Source of the DNA: an uncultured Lachnospiraceae bacterium
GTDB taxonomy: Bacteria > Bacillota > Clostridia > Lachnospirales > Lachnospiraceae
Assembly (NCBI GenBank): GCA_945929965.1
Contig: CAMEOT010000005.1
Location: 1-64,000 of the forward strand
Direction of reading: 5' to 3'
Length of the DNA stretch: 64,000 nucleotides
Both the position numbers and the translations under genes were made by a program. Below, piece after piece: positions 35,490 to 43,267 of the stretch. The notes under the pieces were generated by a model, which was given only the letters and a program-made list of their open reading frames with translations, did not search any database and was not told the DNA's origin. Position 1 is the first letter of the stretch, and every line of letters starts with the position of its first letter.

Positions 35490-36776
35490 TCAGTAGTACA
35501 TAGCTCCCTGCAAAAATCCCCAAAAATAATACAGTCCACATACCAGGTGCCATAGATAGGCGAGCCACTGCAAGGCAATCACTGCCTTTTTCTTCCCGGT
35601 ATCTGCTTTCACCGTCGCGCGCAACAGCACCAACAATGCTCCCACAAATGCGAAGAAGATTCCATACATATATCCCCAGGAGAAATTGAAATCCATCTCC
35701 CGAAAGCCCTTTTCATACAGGAAGAACGCCATGAGGAAGCTCATCACGTACACCTGCCAGGAGAACCGGTAGATGCTGTCTCTGCGAAGTTCCTTGTAAT
35801 TCAGCAGGAGCACCAGCAGGGGGAATCCGACCGCCAGTCCGATCGCCAGGGGAATGTTGTTGCAATATTGCAGCCAGACATGCCCAAAAGTAAACCCAAT
35901 GCCACCCTCCTGTCCTTCCTGCGGTACGAATACACCGCGGTACTGGTACAGCAGATCAATAAATGTGGGGATAAAGCACACCCCCAGCCAGATTGTAGGC
36001 AGGAAATTCCGGAATTTGTTCCGGACCAGTCTCCATACCATCAGGATTCCGGCTGCCCCCACCATCACAATCGTAAAGCTCGCTTTTGCCATGGTTGCAA
36101 GCAAAAGATACAGTGCAAAGAGAATGTAATCTCTGCTGTGTTCCTTCCAGGCATTTTTCTGCTCATATATTGGCAACAGCTCTCCGTATTTGAAAAATGC
36201 GAGAATCGCAAAAGGGCGTGCTGCCATATATGTTGCATTGTGGAACGGATTCGCTGTAAATACGCCCAGATACTTATATTTGATCCCCGGCAGATAGATG
36301 CCCGTGGGCGGATAGACCATGGATACGAAGAATAGTGACACTGCCACCGTTCCGGTCAGCACATCCGCAAGCCACTCTTTTCCGGGCAGGTTCCTTTGCA
36401 GTTCCGCACCTACATGCTTATCCAGCATAACTTTCAGGCATACCATCGCTCCGCTGTTTAACAGCAGCGTTGCCAGTGCCATCGCCAGTTCCGCTCCGTT
36501 GTTCATGGAGGCGGTCACGAGATGGATCAGCGCTGCCAGCTTGAACAGGATCGGATAGGGAAAGCTGTATCCGCTGTCTTGTCCCTGCATTTCCAGAATA
36601 TATGCTTTCATGTCGGAACGATACAGGCCGGAGCCCAGCATACTTTCCACGCTTTGGCGGTAAAACAGAGCAAACGTAACTGCCGATGCAATCAGTATCA
36701 GCGCTACAAACAATATCTTTCCTATATAGTTCTTATTGTCTTTACTTTCCGTCTGCTGTTTTGCCTGTTGTCTCAT
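35490..36776 (-). CDS. Polytopic membrane protein of unknown function
   Basis: The 428-residue protein has about eleven hydrophobic segments and a short lysine/glutamine-rich N-terminus. A loop after the first membrane segment has SGLYRSDMKAYILEMQGQDSGYSFPYPILFKLAAL, with acidic residues in the GT-C position. A later loop has TANPFHNATYMAARPFAI. No named family is recognised. It lies downstream of the pseC-like gene, 141 bases away, and is followed by palindromic element B. A role in glycan assembly or transfer is inferred from position only. Confidence 0.6.
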   Translation of the reverse strand: MRQQAKQQTESKDNKNYIGKILFVALILIASAVTFALFYRQSVESMLGSGLYRSDMKAYILEMQGQDSGYSFPYPILFKLAALIHLVTASMNNGAELAMALATLLLNSGAMVCLKVMLDKHVGAELQRNLPGKEWLADVLTGTVAVSLFFVSMVYPPTGIYLPGIKYKYLGVFTANPFHNATYMAARPFAILAFFKYGELLPIYEQKNAWKEHSRDYILFALYLLLATMAKASFTIVMVGAAGILMVWRLVRNKFRNFLPTIWLGVCFIPTFIDLLYQYRGVFVPQEGQEGGIGFTFGHVWLQYCNNIPLAIGLAVGFPLLVLLLNYKELRRDSIYRFSWQVYVMSFLMAFFLYEKGFREMDFNFSWGYMYGIFFAFVGALLVLLRATVKADTGKKKAVIALQWLAYLWHLVCGLYYFWGFLQGAMYY

Positions 36777-36917
36777 AGCTTAACTATCCACTCTTGCTCC
36801 ACTACTTTTTCTTCATTACCATTCTTGTTCGCAACTATTTTATCCGAGTTCATACAAAGACCCGGGTCCTCACTGCTCACAACGAAATATGGACTCTCGA
36901 AATCAAATTCCTATATA

Positions 36918-38117
36918 TTATTTCAATTTCGTATAATAAGCCACTACCTTTTTCACTGCGTGGATCACATCCTCCACATCGTCATCCGTCAGACCATAGT
37001 ACAGAGGAATACTCATGACCTCGTTGTAATATTTCTCCGCGTTGGGACATAATCCCTTCTTGTATCCCAGTTTTTCATAATAAGAATGCCAGTAAACCGG
37101 CAGGTAATGCACTTGTGGGCAGGTGTGCTCCGCATACAGCGCATCGAAGAACTGCCGTCTGTCACAATTCAGATTCTCCAGATTCAGATGCAAAACATAC
37201 AGATGCCAGGTCGTATCGGACTCCGGAATCTCTTTCTGTAAGATCAGCTCCGGCATCTTGCCGAATGCTTCATCGTAGCGCTTCTTGATCTCTTTTCTGC
37301 GTGCCCGGAACATCGGAAGCTTTTTCAGCTGGCTTAATAGCAGTGCTGCCTGAAAATCTGTCATACGATAGTTGAAGCCCAGTTCTACCTGCTCGTTGTA
37401 CCACAGTGCATCGGTAGGATGTACCATTTCTTCCGGATCTCTGGTGATACCGTGGGTACGTAATCTCATCAGATGACGATACAGCTTTTCATCATTGGTC
37501 GTGATCGCTCCGCCTTCTCCGCCGGTCACTGTCTTCACCGGATGGAAGCTGAAGCAGGTCATATCAGCCAGGCTGCCTACCGGCTGTCCCTTATAGGTAG
37601 TGCCGATGGCATGTGCCGCATCCTCAATGAGAAGCAGATTGTGCTCCTTGCAAATTGCGCGGATCTCATCCAGCTCCACTGCCTGACCGGTGAAATCTAC
37701 TGCAACAATAGCCTTGGTCCTCGGGGTGATCAGCTTGCGAATCGATGCCGGATCGATATTATAGGTCTCTGGATCGATGTCTGCGAATACCGGCTTAGCC
37801 CCTGCGTACAGTACACAGTTGGAGGATGCCGCAAAAGTGATGGAGCTTACGATAACCTCATCTCCCTCGCCGAATCCTGCTGCCAGTGCTGCCAGATGCA
37901 GTGCTGCCGTACCGTTGCATACCACTACCGCATATTTTGCATGGGTCAGTTCACACAGATGCTCCTCCAGTTCCTTCACTTTCGGTCCGCAGGTGATCAG
38001 ATCACTGGTCATTACTGCTGCCACCGCATCCACATCTGCCTGATCAATATACTGTCTTCCGTAGAAGATCTTATTCTCTCTTACAGGTTTTCCACCAAAA
38101 ATAGCTAATTCTTCCAT
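36918..38117 (-). CDS. pseC: PseC-like UDP-sugar aminotransferase
   Basis: The 399-residue protein is a DegT/DnrJ/EryC1 aminotransferase of the PseC type: YGRQYIDQADVDAVAAVM, SDLITCGPKVKELEEHL, NGTAALHLAALAAGFGEGDEV, DIDPETYNIDPASI, IEDAAHAIGTTYKG and SFHPVKTVTGGEGG, with K195 as the pyridoxal-phosphate lysine. LRTHGITRDPE and ELGFNYRMTDFQAALLLSQLKKL complete the match. PseC makes UDP-4-amino-4,6-dideoxy-beta-L-AltNAc, the second pseudaminic step. pseG, pseI and pseF are 22-26 kb away and no clear pseB is in the window, so it could serve another 4-amino sugar. AGGAGG precedes the ATG. A promoter (TTGTTT-17-TAAGAT) lies at 38151-38179. Confidence 0.82.
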   Translation of the reverse strand: MEELAIFGGKPVRENKIFYGRQYIDQADVDAVAAVMTSDLITCGPKVKELEEHLCELTHAKYAVVVCNGTAALHLAALAAGFGEGDEVIVSSITFAASSNCVLYAGAKPVFADIDPETYNIDPASIRKLITPRTKAIVAVDFTGQAVELDEIRAICKEHNLLLIEDAAHAIGTTYKGQPVGSLADMTCFSFHPVKTVTGGEGGAITTNDEKLYRHLMRLRTHGITRDPEEMVHPTDALWYNEQVELGFNYRMTDFQAALLLSQLKKLPMFRARRKEIKKRYDEAFGKMPELILQKEIPESDTTWHLYVLHLNLENLNCDRRQFFDALYAEHTCPQVHYLPVYWHSYYEKLGYKKGLCPNAEKYYNEVMSIPLYYGLTDDDVEDVIHAVKKVVAYYTKLK

Positions 38118-38150
38118 AGCTGCCTCCTGTCTGCTGACTTGTACTGATTT

Positions 38151-38179
38151 ATCTTAACATATTGCGGTAAGAAAAACAA
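38151..38179 (-). promoter_or_regulatory. Probable promoter of the pseC-like gene
   Basis: On the minus strand TTGTTT (38174-38179), 17 bases and TAAGAT (38151-38156) stand about 34 bases before the ATG at 38117. It overlaps the divergent plus-strand promoter at 38162-38191, so the two may interfere. Confidence 0.5.
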
Positions 38180-38191
38180 CAATGCTATAAT
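38162..38191 (+). promoter_or_regulatory. Extended -10 promoter for the SGNH gene
   Basis: TTGCGG (38162-38167), an 18-base spacer and TGC-TATAAT (TATAAT at 38186-38191). The ATGCTATAAT core equals that at 32724-32733. Confidence 0.65.
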
Positions 38192-38262
38192 AGAGTTGTT
38201 TCTACTACGAATTGCTTTGTATTTACTTTGCACTTACTTTCGGAAAGGATCCGCATACTCTT

Positions 38263-39642
38263 ATGAAGGAAACACATAGATCGCCCTTAAAACTTATCCT
38301 TGGTATTGTTACCGTTTTTCTGCTGTTATTGCTGTTAGGCGTAGGAATTCTCTACCTGAAAATACAGGAACCCGCAAAACGCTCCGCGGATTTTGCCCGT
38401 CTGCAGCAGGAAGCTTACCAGGGGGTATTCTTCTCCATGTGTGCACCGGAAGCATTTCCCGAGGATATCTATCCAACCTATATGGGCTATGATGCCGTAG
38501 GCTGTTCCCATCGCATTGCTTCCTTCTCCGATCTGTCCGACTACCTGGAGACAGCTTTTTCCTCCGATAATGAAGTCACCCATGTCTTCCTGATGCTGGA
38601 TCCTCTGCTCCTGTGGGACAGCAGTCTGCACCGGGATGCGCAGTTTTCTGCCTCCCTGGAAGGGAAACTTTTGGCATACGTAGATACCTATACCGGTGCG
38701 GAATTCACCGTTATTTTCTCTGCACCTTCCCTCGCCTACTGGCAGTCCCATGCTGACGGCGATCTCGACACTTACTGCAATGTGATCCGTGTGCTGGCTG
38801 CCCCTCTGTCCGCCAGAGAAAATGTCACTCTGTATTTTCCGGGCCAGGAAGAGTGGCTCATTTCCAATCCCGATGCTTACGACACTCCCAGGGAGTTAAA
38901 TGCTGTCGCCGCCCGCTCCACCATGCTGTTAATACTGAGCGGCGCCATGCAGTACCGGGATACAGAAGACTACAATAGTCTGGATCATTTTTCCGCACTG
39001 GTGCAGCAGGCGGTCTCTTCCCCTGCCACCTATCCCGACCTGTCCGATTATGATCTCGTATTTTTCGGTGACAGCGTCATGGGCAATTACAAGGATTTCG
39101 CCTCCATCCCCGGAGTCATCGGTGCCCTGACCGGCGCCAAAGTGCATAACCTCGCTGTCGGCGGCTCCTCCGCTACCCGGAGCAATGGAGAAAACGCATC
39201 CTTTAATGAGGTCGTCGAAAACCTTTTGAGCACATCAAGCCTCTCACTGCCCGACGATGATAAACTGTGCTTTGTCATCAACTATGGTCTGAATGATTAT
39301 TTTGAGGGATATTCTCTGGAAAAATATTGTGACGGGCTCGAAAACGGCATCCGCACTCTGCGGGATACCTATCCGAACGCCCATATTCTCGTGATCTCTT
39401 CCAACTACATTCTGTCTTTTGAAAAGGGTACCGCCCCGAAAGGAGACGACGGTAACGTATTGGCAGACTATGTTACTGCCGCGGAAGAGACCGCTGCCGC
39501 GGAGGACGTTGATTTCCTGAATATTAATGAGGTACTGCAGTGGAATGCTGATAATGCCGCAAAATATCTGGCGGATGCCATCCATCCCAATGAAGAGGGA
39601 CGGTGGCTGTTCGGCGTGGCGGTGGCACATGAAATGTTTTAG
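38263..39642 (+). CDS. Membrane-anchored SGNH hydrolase with an N-terminal extracytoplasmic domain
   Basis: The ATG at 38263 gives 459 residues, with GGAAAGGA 13 bases upstream; the frame reaches 38212 only by a TTG in the promoter region. A signal-anchor (about residues 10-31) is followed by a domain of about 220 residues of unknown fold, then an SGNH domain: DLVFFGDSVMGNY (S271), NLAVGGSSATR, INYGLNDYFEGY and DAIHPNEEGR near the end. Catalytic Ser, Asn, Asp and His are all present. Such proteins in glycan loci are usually O-acetyl esterases or transferases. It is monocistronic with its own promoter and a terminator that forms the start of repeat R. Confidence 0.75.
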   Translation: MKETHRSPLKLILGIVTVFLLLLLLGVGILYLKIQEPAKRSADFARLQQEAYQGVFFSMCAPEAFPEDIYPTYMGYDAVGCSHRIASFSDLSDYLETAFSSDNEVTHVFLMLDPLLLWDSSLHRDAQFSASLEGKLLAYVDTYTGAEFTVIFSAPSLAYWQSHADGDLDTYCNVIRVLAAPLSARENVTLYFPGQEEWLISNPDAYDTPRELNAVAARSTMLLILSGAMQYRDTEDYNSLDHFSALVQQAVSSPATYPDLSDYDLVFFGDSVMGNYKDFASIPGVIGALTGAKVHNLAVGGSSATRSNGENASFNEVVENLLSTSSLSLPDDDKLCFVINYGLNDYFEGYSLEKYCDGLENGIRTLRDTYPNAHILVISSNYILSFEKGTAPKGDDGNVLADYVTAAEETAAAEDVDFLNINEVLQWNADNAAKYLADAIHPNEEGRWLFGVAVAHEMF

Positions 39643-39651
39643 TCTAGAAAC

Positions 39652-39684
39652 AAAAAGGAACTCAAATGATTTGAGTTCCTTTTT
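39652..39684 (+). terminator. Rho-independent terminator of the SGNH gene
   Basis: AAAAAGGAACTCAAA-TGAT-TTGAGTTCCTTTTT is a near-perfect hairpin with a T5 tail, ten bases after the stop. The same hairpin recurs at 42614 in repeat R', where no gene precedes it. Confidence 0.8.
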
Positions 39685-39791
39685 GAGTTCCTTTGGGAAA
39701 CTCAAAATAATCAAATTCTATTTTTAGTTCCTTTAAAAAGTTTTTAGTCACAGTAAAACAGCTGCTTGCCGCTTTTTGTTCTATTCCGTTC
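39652..39791 (+). repeat. 140-bp direct repeat R, copy 1
   Basis: This stretch matches 42614-42753 base for base at constant offset (2962) with four substitutions that I can count and no gaps. It starts with the terminator hairpin and ends in TTCTATT-CGTTC. In this copy it leads straight into the 5' region of the sigma-like gene. A 66-residue frame on the minus strand through it is broken by stops in copy 2 and is not a gene. Confidence 0.9.
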
Positions 39792-39877
39792 AACATCCCC
39801 TTGCATTTTATCGATATTGTTTGATATCTTTTAATTGTAGCAATCAATTCTATTTCATTCAAAAGGAGGATCTCTTT

Positions 39878-40726
39878 ATGAACACTTCAGAAGAAAAGAA
39901 ACTAATTGCTTCCCTACAGTCTCCCGATTGTTCCGCAGAAAAAAGATCGGAAATCATTTATCTTCTATGGAAGAATAATGAAAATTACGTACGCGGACAG
40001 ATATTTCATTTTTTCGGTCAACGTCCTTATGTGGATTATGAAGAAGTTCTTAGTGAATGTCTTATTACCTTTTGTGAATTTCTGGATAAATTTGATCTAT
40101 CTCGCAATAGTTCTCTGCGAACCGCATTACACTTTCCTATTAAACATGCCTTGTATATGTACATGTGTAGCGAAAACGGATTTACATCACACGAAAATCA
40201 AGTATGTCTCCGCCTTCAAGCAATATTTGATCAATACAGTCTTACCGGTCAAGAAAGCATCGACGAATTAACACATATTTACAATTCAGCTTATCCCCGA
40301 AATACAATAGCTCCCAAATCCATGCATAAGTATCTTCGATATTATATGACTAAAAACAAGTTTCGTATTGATTCTATTGATCATGATGTTATCCCAACTG
40401 ATTTTTCCACTGAACGCTATATTACACTAATGGATCTACGGGAACACTTATCCGAATGTGCTTACTCCTTTATCAATTCAGACGAGCAGTCTCTTTTACT
40501 GTATATATTCCGTCTGACTGATCATGCCGAAGTAAACGGAACTGTTTACACAGAAGATTATTCCCATCTCTCTAAGTCCGTATTTAAAAAGCCCTTGAGT
40601 AAACTCACAAATCGTCTGTTAACTCGTATGTATGAAATGAATTTGATTTCTGATGCAAATGAAAATTCTTTCTATAATTTTCTATATGAATATTATGGGG
40701 ACTTGCGGTATTTTAATATGTTTTAA
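39878..40726 (+). CDS. Sigma-70 region-2-like protein of unknown role
   Basis: The ATG at 39878 has an AAGGAGGA ribosome site seven bases before it; 282 residues. Residues about 45-105 read like sigma region 2: YEEVLSECLITFCEFLDKF, then DLSRNSSLRTALHFPIKHAL, matching the usual 'EA...FDPSRG-FRTW..I.R.AL' order. The C-terminal half (SINSDEQSLLLYIFRL..., about residues 190-282) has no region-4 helix-turn-helix that I can see. It may be a divergent sigma or anti-sigma-like regulator, possibly phage-derived. It is AT-rich unlike the glycan genes. A decayed, internally deleted second copy lies at 43296-43673. A bidirectional terminator follows. Confidence 0.55.
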   Translation: MNTSEEKKLIASLQSPDCSAEKRSEIIYLLWKNNENYVRGQIFHFFGQRPYVDYEEVLSECLITFCEFLDKFDLSRNSSLRTALHFPIKHALYMYMCSENGFTSHENQVCLRLQAIFDQYSLTGQESIDELTHIYNSAYPRNTIAPKSMHKYLRYYMTKNKFRIDSIDHDVIPTDFSTERYITLMDLREHLSECAYSFINSDEQSLLLYIFRLTDHAEVNGTVYTEDYSHLSKSVFKKPLSKLTNRLLTRMYEMNLISDANENSFYNFLYEYYGDLRYFNMF

Positions 40727-40738
40727 TTTCTAAACAAC

Positions 40739-40776
40739 AAAAAGGTATTTATGTTCCCATACATAAATACCTTTTT
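40739..40776. terminator. Bidirectional terminator
   Basis: AAAAAGGTATTTATGT-TCCCAT-ACATAAATACCTTTTT is a perfect 16-base stem between two convergent genes. It has A5/T5 tails on both sides and so can stop transcription from either direction. Confidence 0.88.
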
Positions 40777-40801
40777 ACCCATCATATACAGTAATAATTC
40801 T

Positions 40802-41323
40802 CTATGATTTTTTCTTGCCTTTCTTTATTTTTGATGCATCATTTTTTATCTCTTTATATTGATTCTTAGGAGAACAGCTCCAAATTTTTTCAATATCAAA
40901 GTCAAATTGTTCCAGCTTGCTTTTTAAATTTTTCAAAGTAATAAAATCGTGTTTGAAATCTTTCCCTGATTTGCTTCCCGTCAGTTGTGTAACCGCCTTA
41001 ATATTACAACTTCTCACTAGCTCATCTTCTATATTTTCCACCTGTGTGATGCACCATATCTGTCTGACCTGACTGCATTTATCTAATTTATCAATATTCT
41101 TTTTTAGAATATCTATATTGCCGACATCTGTATCAAAAACCAGTATCACCGTTGTCTGCGGTTTTAATTGCATCAGTCGGACTGTCGTCAGTTCCTCCTG
41201 AACAACATTAAGCACATCTATCTTCCCTGGACAGACAAGTTCCATTTCTGTCTTTAACACAGAAATCAGCTTTTCTTCATTCTGCCCTTCTACATAATAC
41301 TGATAATTCCCCATTTTTCCCAT
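40802..41323 (-). CDS. TOPRIM-type protein, RloB/AriB-like partner
   Basis: The 173-residue protein has the TOPRIM acidic set: YYVEGQNEEKLI with E12 near the N-terminus and LVFDTDVGN with D64 and D66 at the end of a beta strand. CITQVENIEDELVRS follows and the last 20 residues are lysine-rich. Small TOPRIM proteins next to AAA15-type ATPases occur in anti-phage pairs such as PARIS (AriA/AriB), RloA/RloB and AbiL; the exact family is not settled by what I can see. In those systems the TOPRIM partner is a nuclease released or activated by the ATPase. The gene starts nine bases after the ATPase stop, so the two form one operon. Confidence 0.65.
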   Translation of the reverse strand: MGKMGNYQYYVEGQNEEKLISVLKTEMELVCPGKIDVLNVVQEELTTVRLMQLKPQTTVILVFDTDVGNIDILKKNIDKLDKCSQVRQIWCITQVENIEDELVRSCNIKAVTQLTGSKSGKDFKHDFITLKNLKSKLEQFDFDIEKIWSCSPKNQYKEIKNDASKIKKGKKKS

Positions 41324-41332
41324 CGTACACCT

Positions 41333-42460
41333 CTATCCTTGGTACATTGTCTCAATTTCATATAACTTAGTAATGTTAGGACTAATTGAAAAAAGGTCGT
41401 TCTCCACAGCATTTTTCACACTATCCGTACTTCTTTTCAGCAAGGTCGATGCACTGATACACTTAATCGGCTGTTCTGTATCTGTAATATCCTTTTTCAA
41501 AAAAACAAAAGAGTGCTTTGGCAACGGCAAGTCTAAAATATCTGTATTATGTGTTGTAAAGAACAGCTGACCATTGTCATCCAGCCCTTCAATCATTAGA
41601 GATAATATCGCTTTTTCCACTTCGCTATGTATATATGAAAACTTCTCGTCACAATAATAAAAGCCGAACTTATCCTCCAAGATGGACGCTAACATTTCCG
41701 CGACTTCTATTCCGGAACGCGTACCACTTGATAATACCTTAGGATTTAATATTTCTCCGTTTTGTACAATCACGGAAAACTGTGTATACCTTATAATAAA
41801 TGTATTTTCGATTTCGTCAGACTTTTCTACTTTGATGATCGCCGGGTCTAATGTTTGAAGTATCAACTCCATTATTTTAAGATTTTTTTCCGTATAGTTA
41901 TGATATGTAGTCTTATTTGCTCCCAAATAATCAGACGGATATTCAAACGACCATGATAATCCTTCTATTTTCTCCAGTTCTTCTATATAACTCGACTGAG
42001 CATGTTCCTTCTCTTGCTCCAGACGCTCTATGCATGTCTTATAACTATCTTTTTTCCCGATAGAAACTGATCTTACATTTACATTAATGTCTGTACTTTG
42101 ATAATCCTCTCCTTGCGGAGGCATAAATGCGGCCTCCACCCGATATAGTACATTCCGGTTGCCCACAAAGTCGATACTAAAGGAAGCCTGTTTGCTTTTA
42201 TCACATATCATGTCTGTCAGTCCATTATAAATTTTCTTGTCCATAAAGTTGAAAATCATCATCATGATTCTTCCGATAGAGGTTTTTCCCGTTGCATTTC
42301 CTCCCATCAAAATTACGATTTTCTTATAGCGGAAGCTGGGCACCCCGGCAAGATGTTCCTCCAGTTGCGATCCTACAATCTTTTTGGGATAAGACATATT
42401 CATATGAAAGTTTTTCAGTGCCATGAAATTATCTACTTGTAAATCCATTACAATCATTCT
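41333..42460 (-). CDS. AAA15/OLD-type ATPase (RloA/AriA-like), defence pair
   Basis: I choose the ATG at 42460 (375 residues) since GCGGAGGAT precedes it; the longer reading uses a GTG. Domains: an SMC-like ATPase head with Walker A GGNATGKT (residues 52-59), a middle segment with a short charged stretch, LSSGTRSGIEVAEML (ABC-type signature), Walker B YYCDEKFSYIHSEVE and FFTTHNTDILDLPLPKHSFVFL, the D-loop/switch of AAA15 proteins. Together with the TOPRIM gene downstream this looks like an abortive-infection module. It is flanked by two direct copies of the R repeat and sigma-like gene. A weak promoter (TTGCTT-17-TATTAT on the minus strand) lies at about 42519-42547. Confidence 0.7.
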   Translation of the reverse strand, partial: RMIVMDLQVDNFMALKNFHMNMSYPKKIVGSQLEEHLAGVPSFRYKKIVILMGGNATGKTSIGRIMMMIFNFMDKKIYNGLTDMICDKSKQASFSIDFVGNRNVLYRVEAAFMPPQGEDYQSTDINVNVRSVSIGKKDSYKTCIERLEQEKEHAQSSYIEELEKIEGLSWSFEYPSDYLGANKTTYHNYTEKNLKIMELILQTLDPAIIKVEKSDEIENTFIIRYTQFSVIVQNGEILNPKVLSSGTRSGIEVAEMLASILEDKFGFYYCDEKFSYIHSEVEKAILSLMIEGLDDNGQLFFTTHNTDILDLPLPKHSFVFLKKDITDTEQPIKCISASTLLKRSTDSVKNAVENDLFSISPNITKLYEIETMYQG

Positions 42461-42493
42461 TTTATCCTCCGCAATAATTTGTTCGTATTTCAC

Positions 42494-42613
42494 GAAGTAA
42501 TTACCCCTCCCCTACAATAATACTTTATCCGAGAAAAAAAAGCAATGATAATATTATTGTATGTGGAACCGGGATTTTTTATTCATACTAATGGCGATGA
42601 ATTTATCAACTCA
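42494..42613. other. AT-rich intergenic sequence
   Basis: This stretch before the ATPase gene holds the probable promoter and a CAATAATATTATTG-type partial palindrome near 42553. I see no gene; repeat R' follows. Confidence 0.5.
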
Positions 42614-42753
42614 AAAAAGGAACTCAAATGATTTGAGTTCCTTTTTGAGTTCCTTTGAGAAACTCAAAATAATCAAATTCTATTTTAAGTTCCTTTAAAA
42701 AATTTTTAGTCACAGTAAAACAGCTGCTTGCCGCTTTTTGTTCTATTACGTTC
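42614..42753 (+). repeat. 140-bp direct repeat R', copy 2
   Basis: It is about 97% identical to 39652-39791, including the terminator hairpin, although no plus-strand gene precedes it here. The match stops sharply at CGTTC (42753). Copy 1 then continues directly to AACATCCC, but here 514 bases with the XRE gene intervene before AACATCCC resumes at 43268. Confidence 0.9.
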
Positions 42754-42792
42754 TTGTACAGTTTGACAATAAAGCTTCCTCTTCTAAGTATA

Positions 42793-43137
42793 TTATCCTT
42801 CCGTATATTGCAATAACATCTTCAAAGCTATGCGTAGCCACTCCTTTTTCTGCTCCGGCAGATTACGATAGCTTTCTAAGATGTTCCGCTCCTCCTGTGT
42901 CTGCTGATCTATAACTTCTCTTTCATCGAAAATATCTGTTATAGATATTCCCAATGAATTGCAAAGCATCAGCATTGTATCCAACTTGGGAATTGTCTTC
43001 CCCGACAGGAAGCAACTAACCGTAGAGGTGGATAAGCCTGCCTGAACGGCAACCTTGTACGGTGTTGTTCCTCTCGTATTGCATAACTCTTTAAATTTTT
43101 GCGCAATTTCTTTACATTTTTCTTTGGAATTGTACAT
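42793..43137 (-). CDS. XRE-family HTH transcriptional regulator
   Basis: The 114-residue protein has an N-terminal Cro/CI helix-turn-helix: CKEIAQKFKELCNTRGTTPYKVAVQAGLSTSTVSCFLSGKTIPKLDTMLMLCNSLGISITDIF (residues 8-70), followed by a short acidic C-terminal helix. A ribosome site AAGGCGG lies before the ATG. Directly upstream is a perfect 13-base inverted repeat over the probable promoter, a likely autoregulatory operator. The gene and operator sit in a 514-bp segment placed between R' and the decayed sigma-like copy. It may control the adjacent ATPase/TOPRIM operon or other island genes; no copy of its operator was seen elsewhere. Confidence 0.82.
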   Translation of the reverse strand: MYNSKEKCKEIAQKFKELCNTRGTTPYKVAVQAGLSTSTVSCFLSGKTIPKLDTMLMLCNSLGISITDIFDEREVIDQQTQEERNILESYRNLPEQKKEWLRIALKMLLQYTEG

Positions 43138-43151
43138 TTGCTATACCGCCT

Positions 43152-43188
43152 TTGTCATGTATTTATGTCTATATAAAATACATGACAA
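43152..43188 (-). promoter_or_regulatory. Palindromic operator over the XRE promoter
   Basis: TTGTCATGTATTT (43152-43164) and AAATACATGACAA (43176-43188) form a perfect 13-base inverted repeat with an 11-base spacer. On the minus strand TTGTCA and TAAATA, 17 bases apart, fall in the two half-sites, so binding would block RNA polymerase. Confidence 0.75.
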
Positions 43189-43267
43189 GAAACGACAAAA
43201 TCTTACAAAAAAATTTTGTACCGGCAACTTACTTCTCCTTTGCTTCGACTTTGTTTCGATTAATCAA

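Noticed and set aside
35011-35568. 185-residue gene with a 17-residue repeat, minus strand
   Set aside because: It is made by the tandem array frames, overlaps the real membrane protein gene at 35490 and has no ribosome site or homologous non-repeat part.
36918-38117. ArnB as alternative name for the PseC-like aminotransferase
   Set aside because: Motif order and UDP-AltNAc-type neighbours favour PseC; no arnA/arnT partners of the lipid A type are present.
39662-39862. 66-residue minus-strand open frame in repeat R
   Set aside because: The second copy of R has stops in the same frame, so it is not under coding selection.
43244-43262. TTCG boxes before the XRE gene as a fourth member of the shared promoter set
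   Set aside because: They are 10 bases apart, far from the -10 and partly in the 5' flank of the duplicated module, so the geometry does not match.
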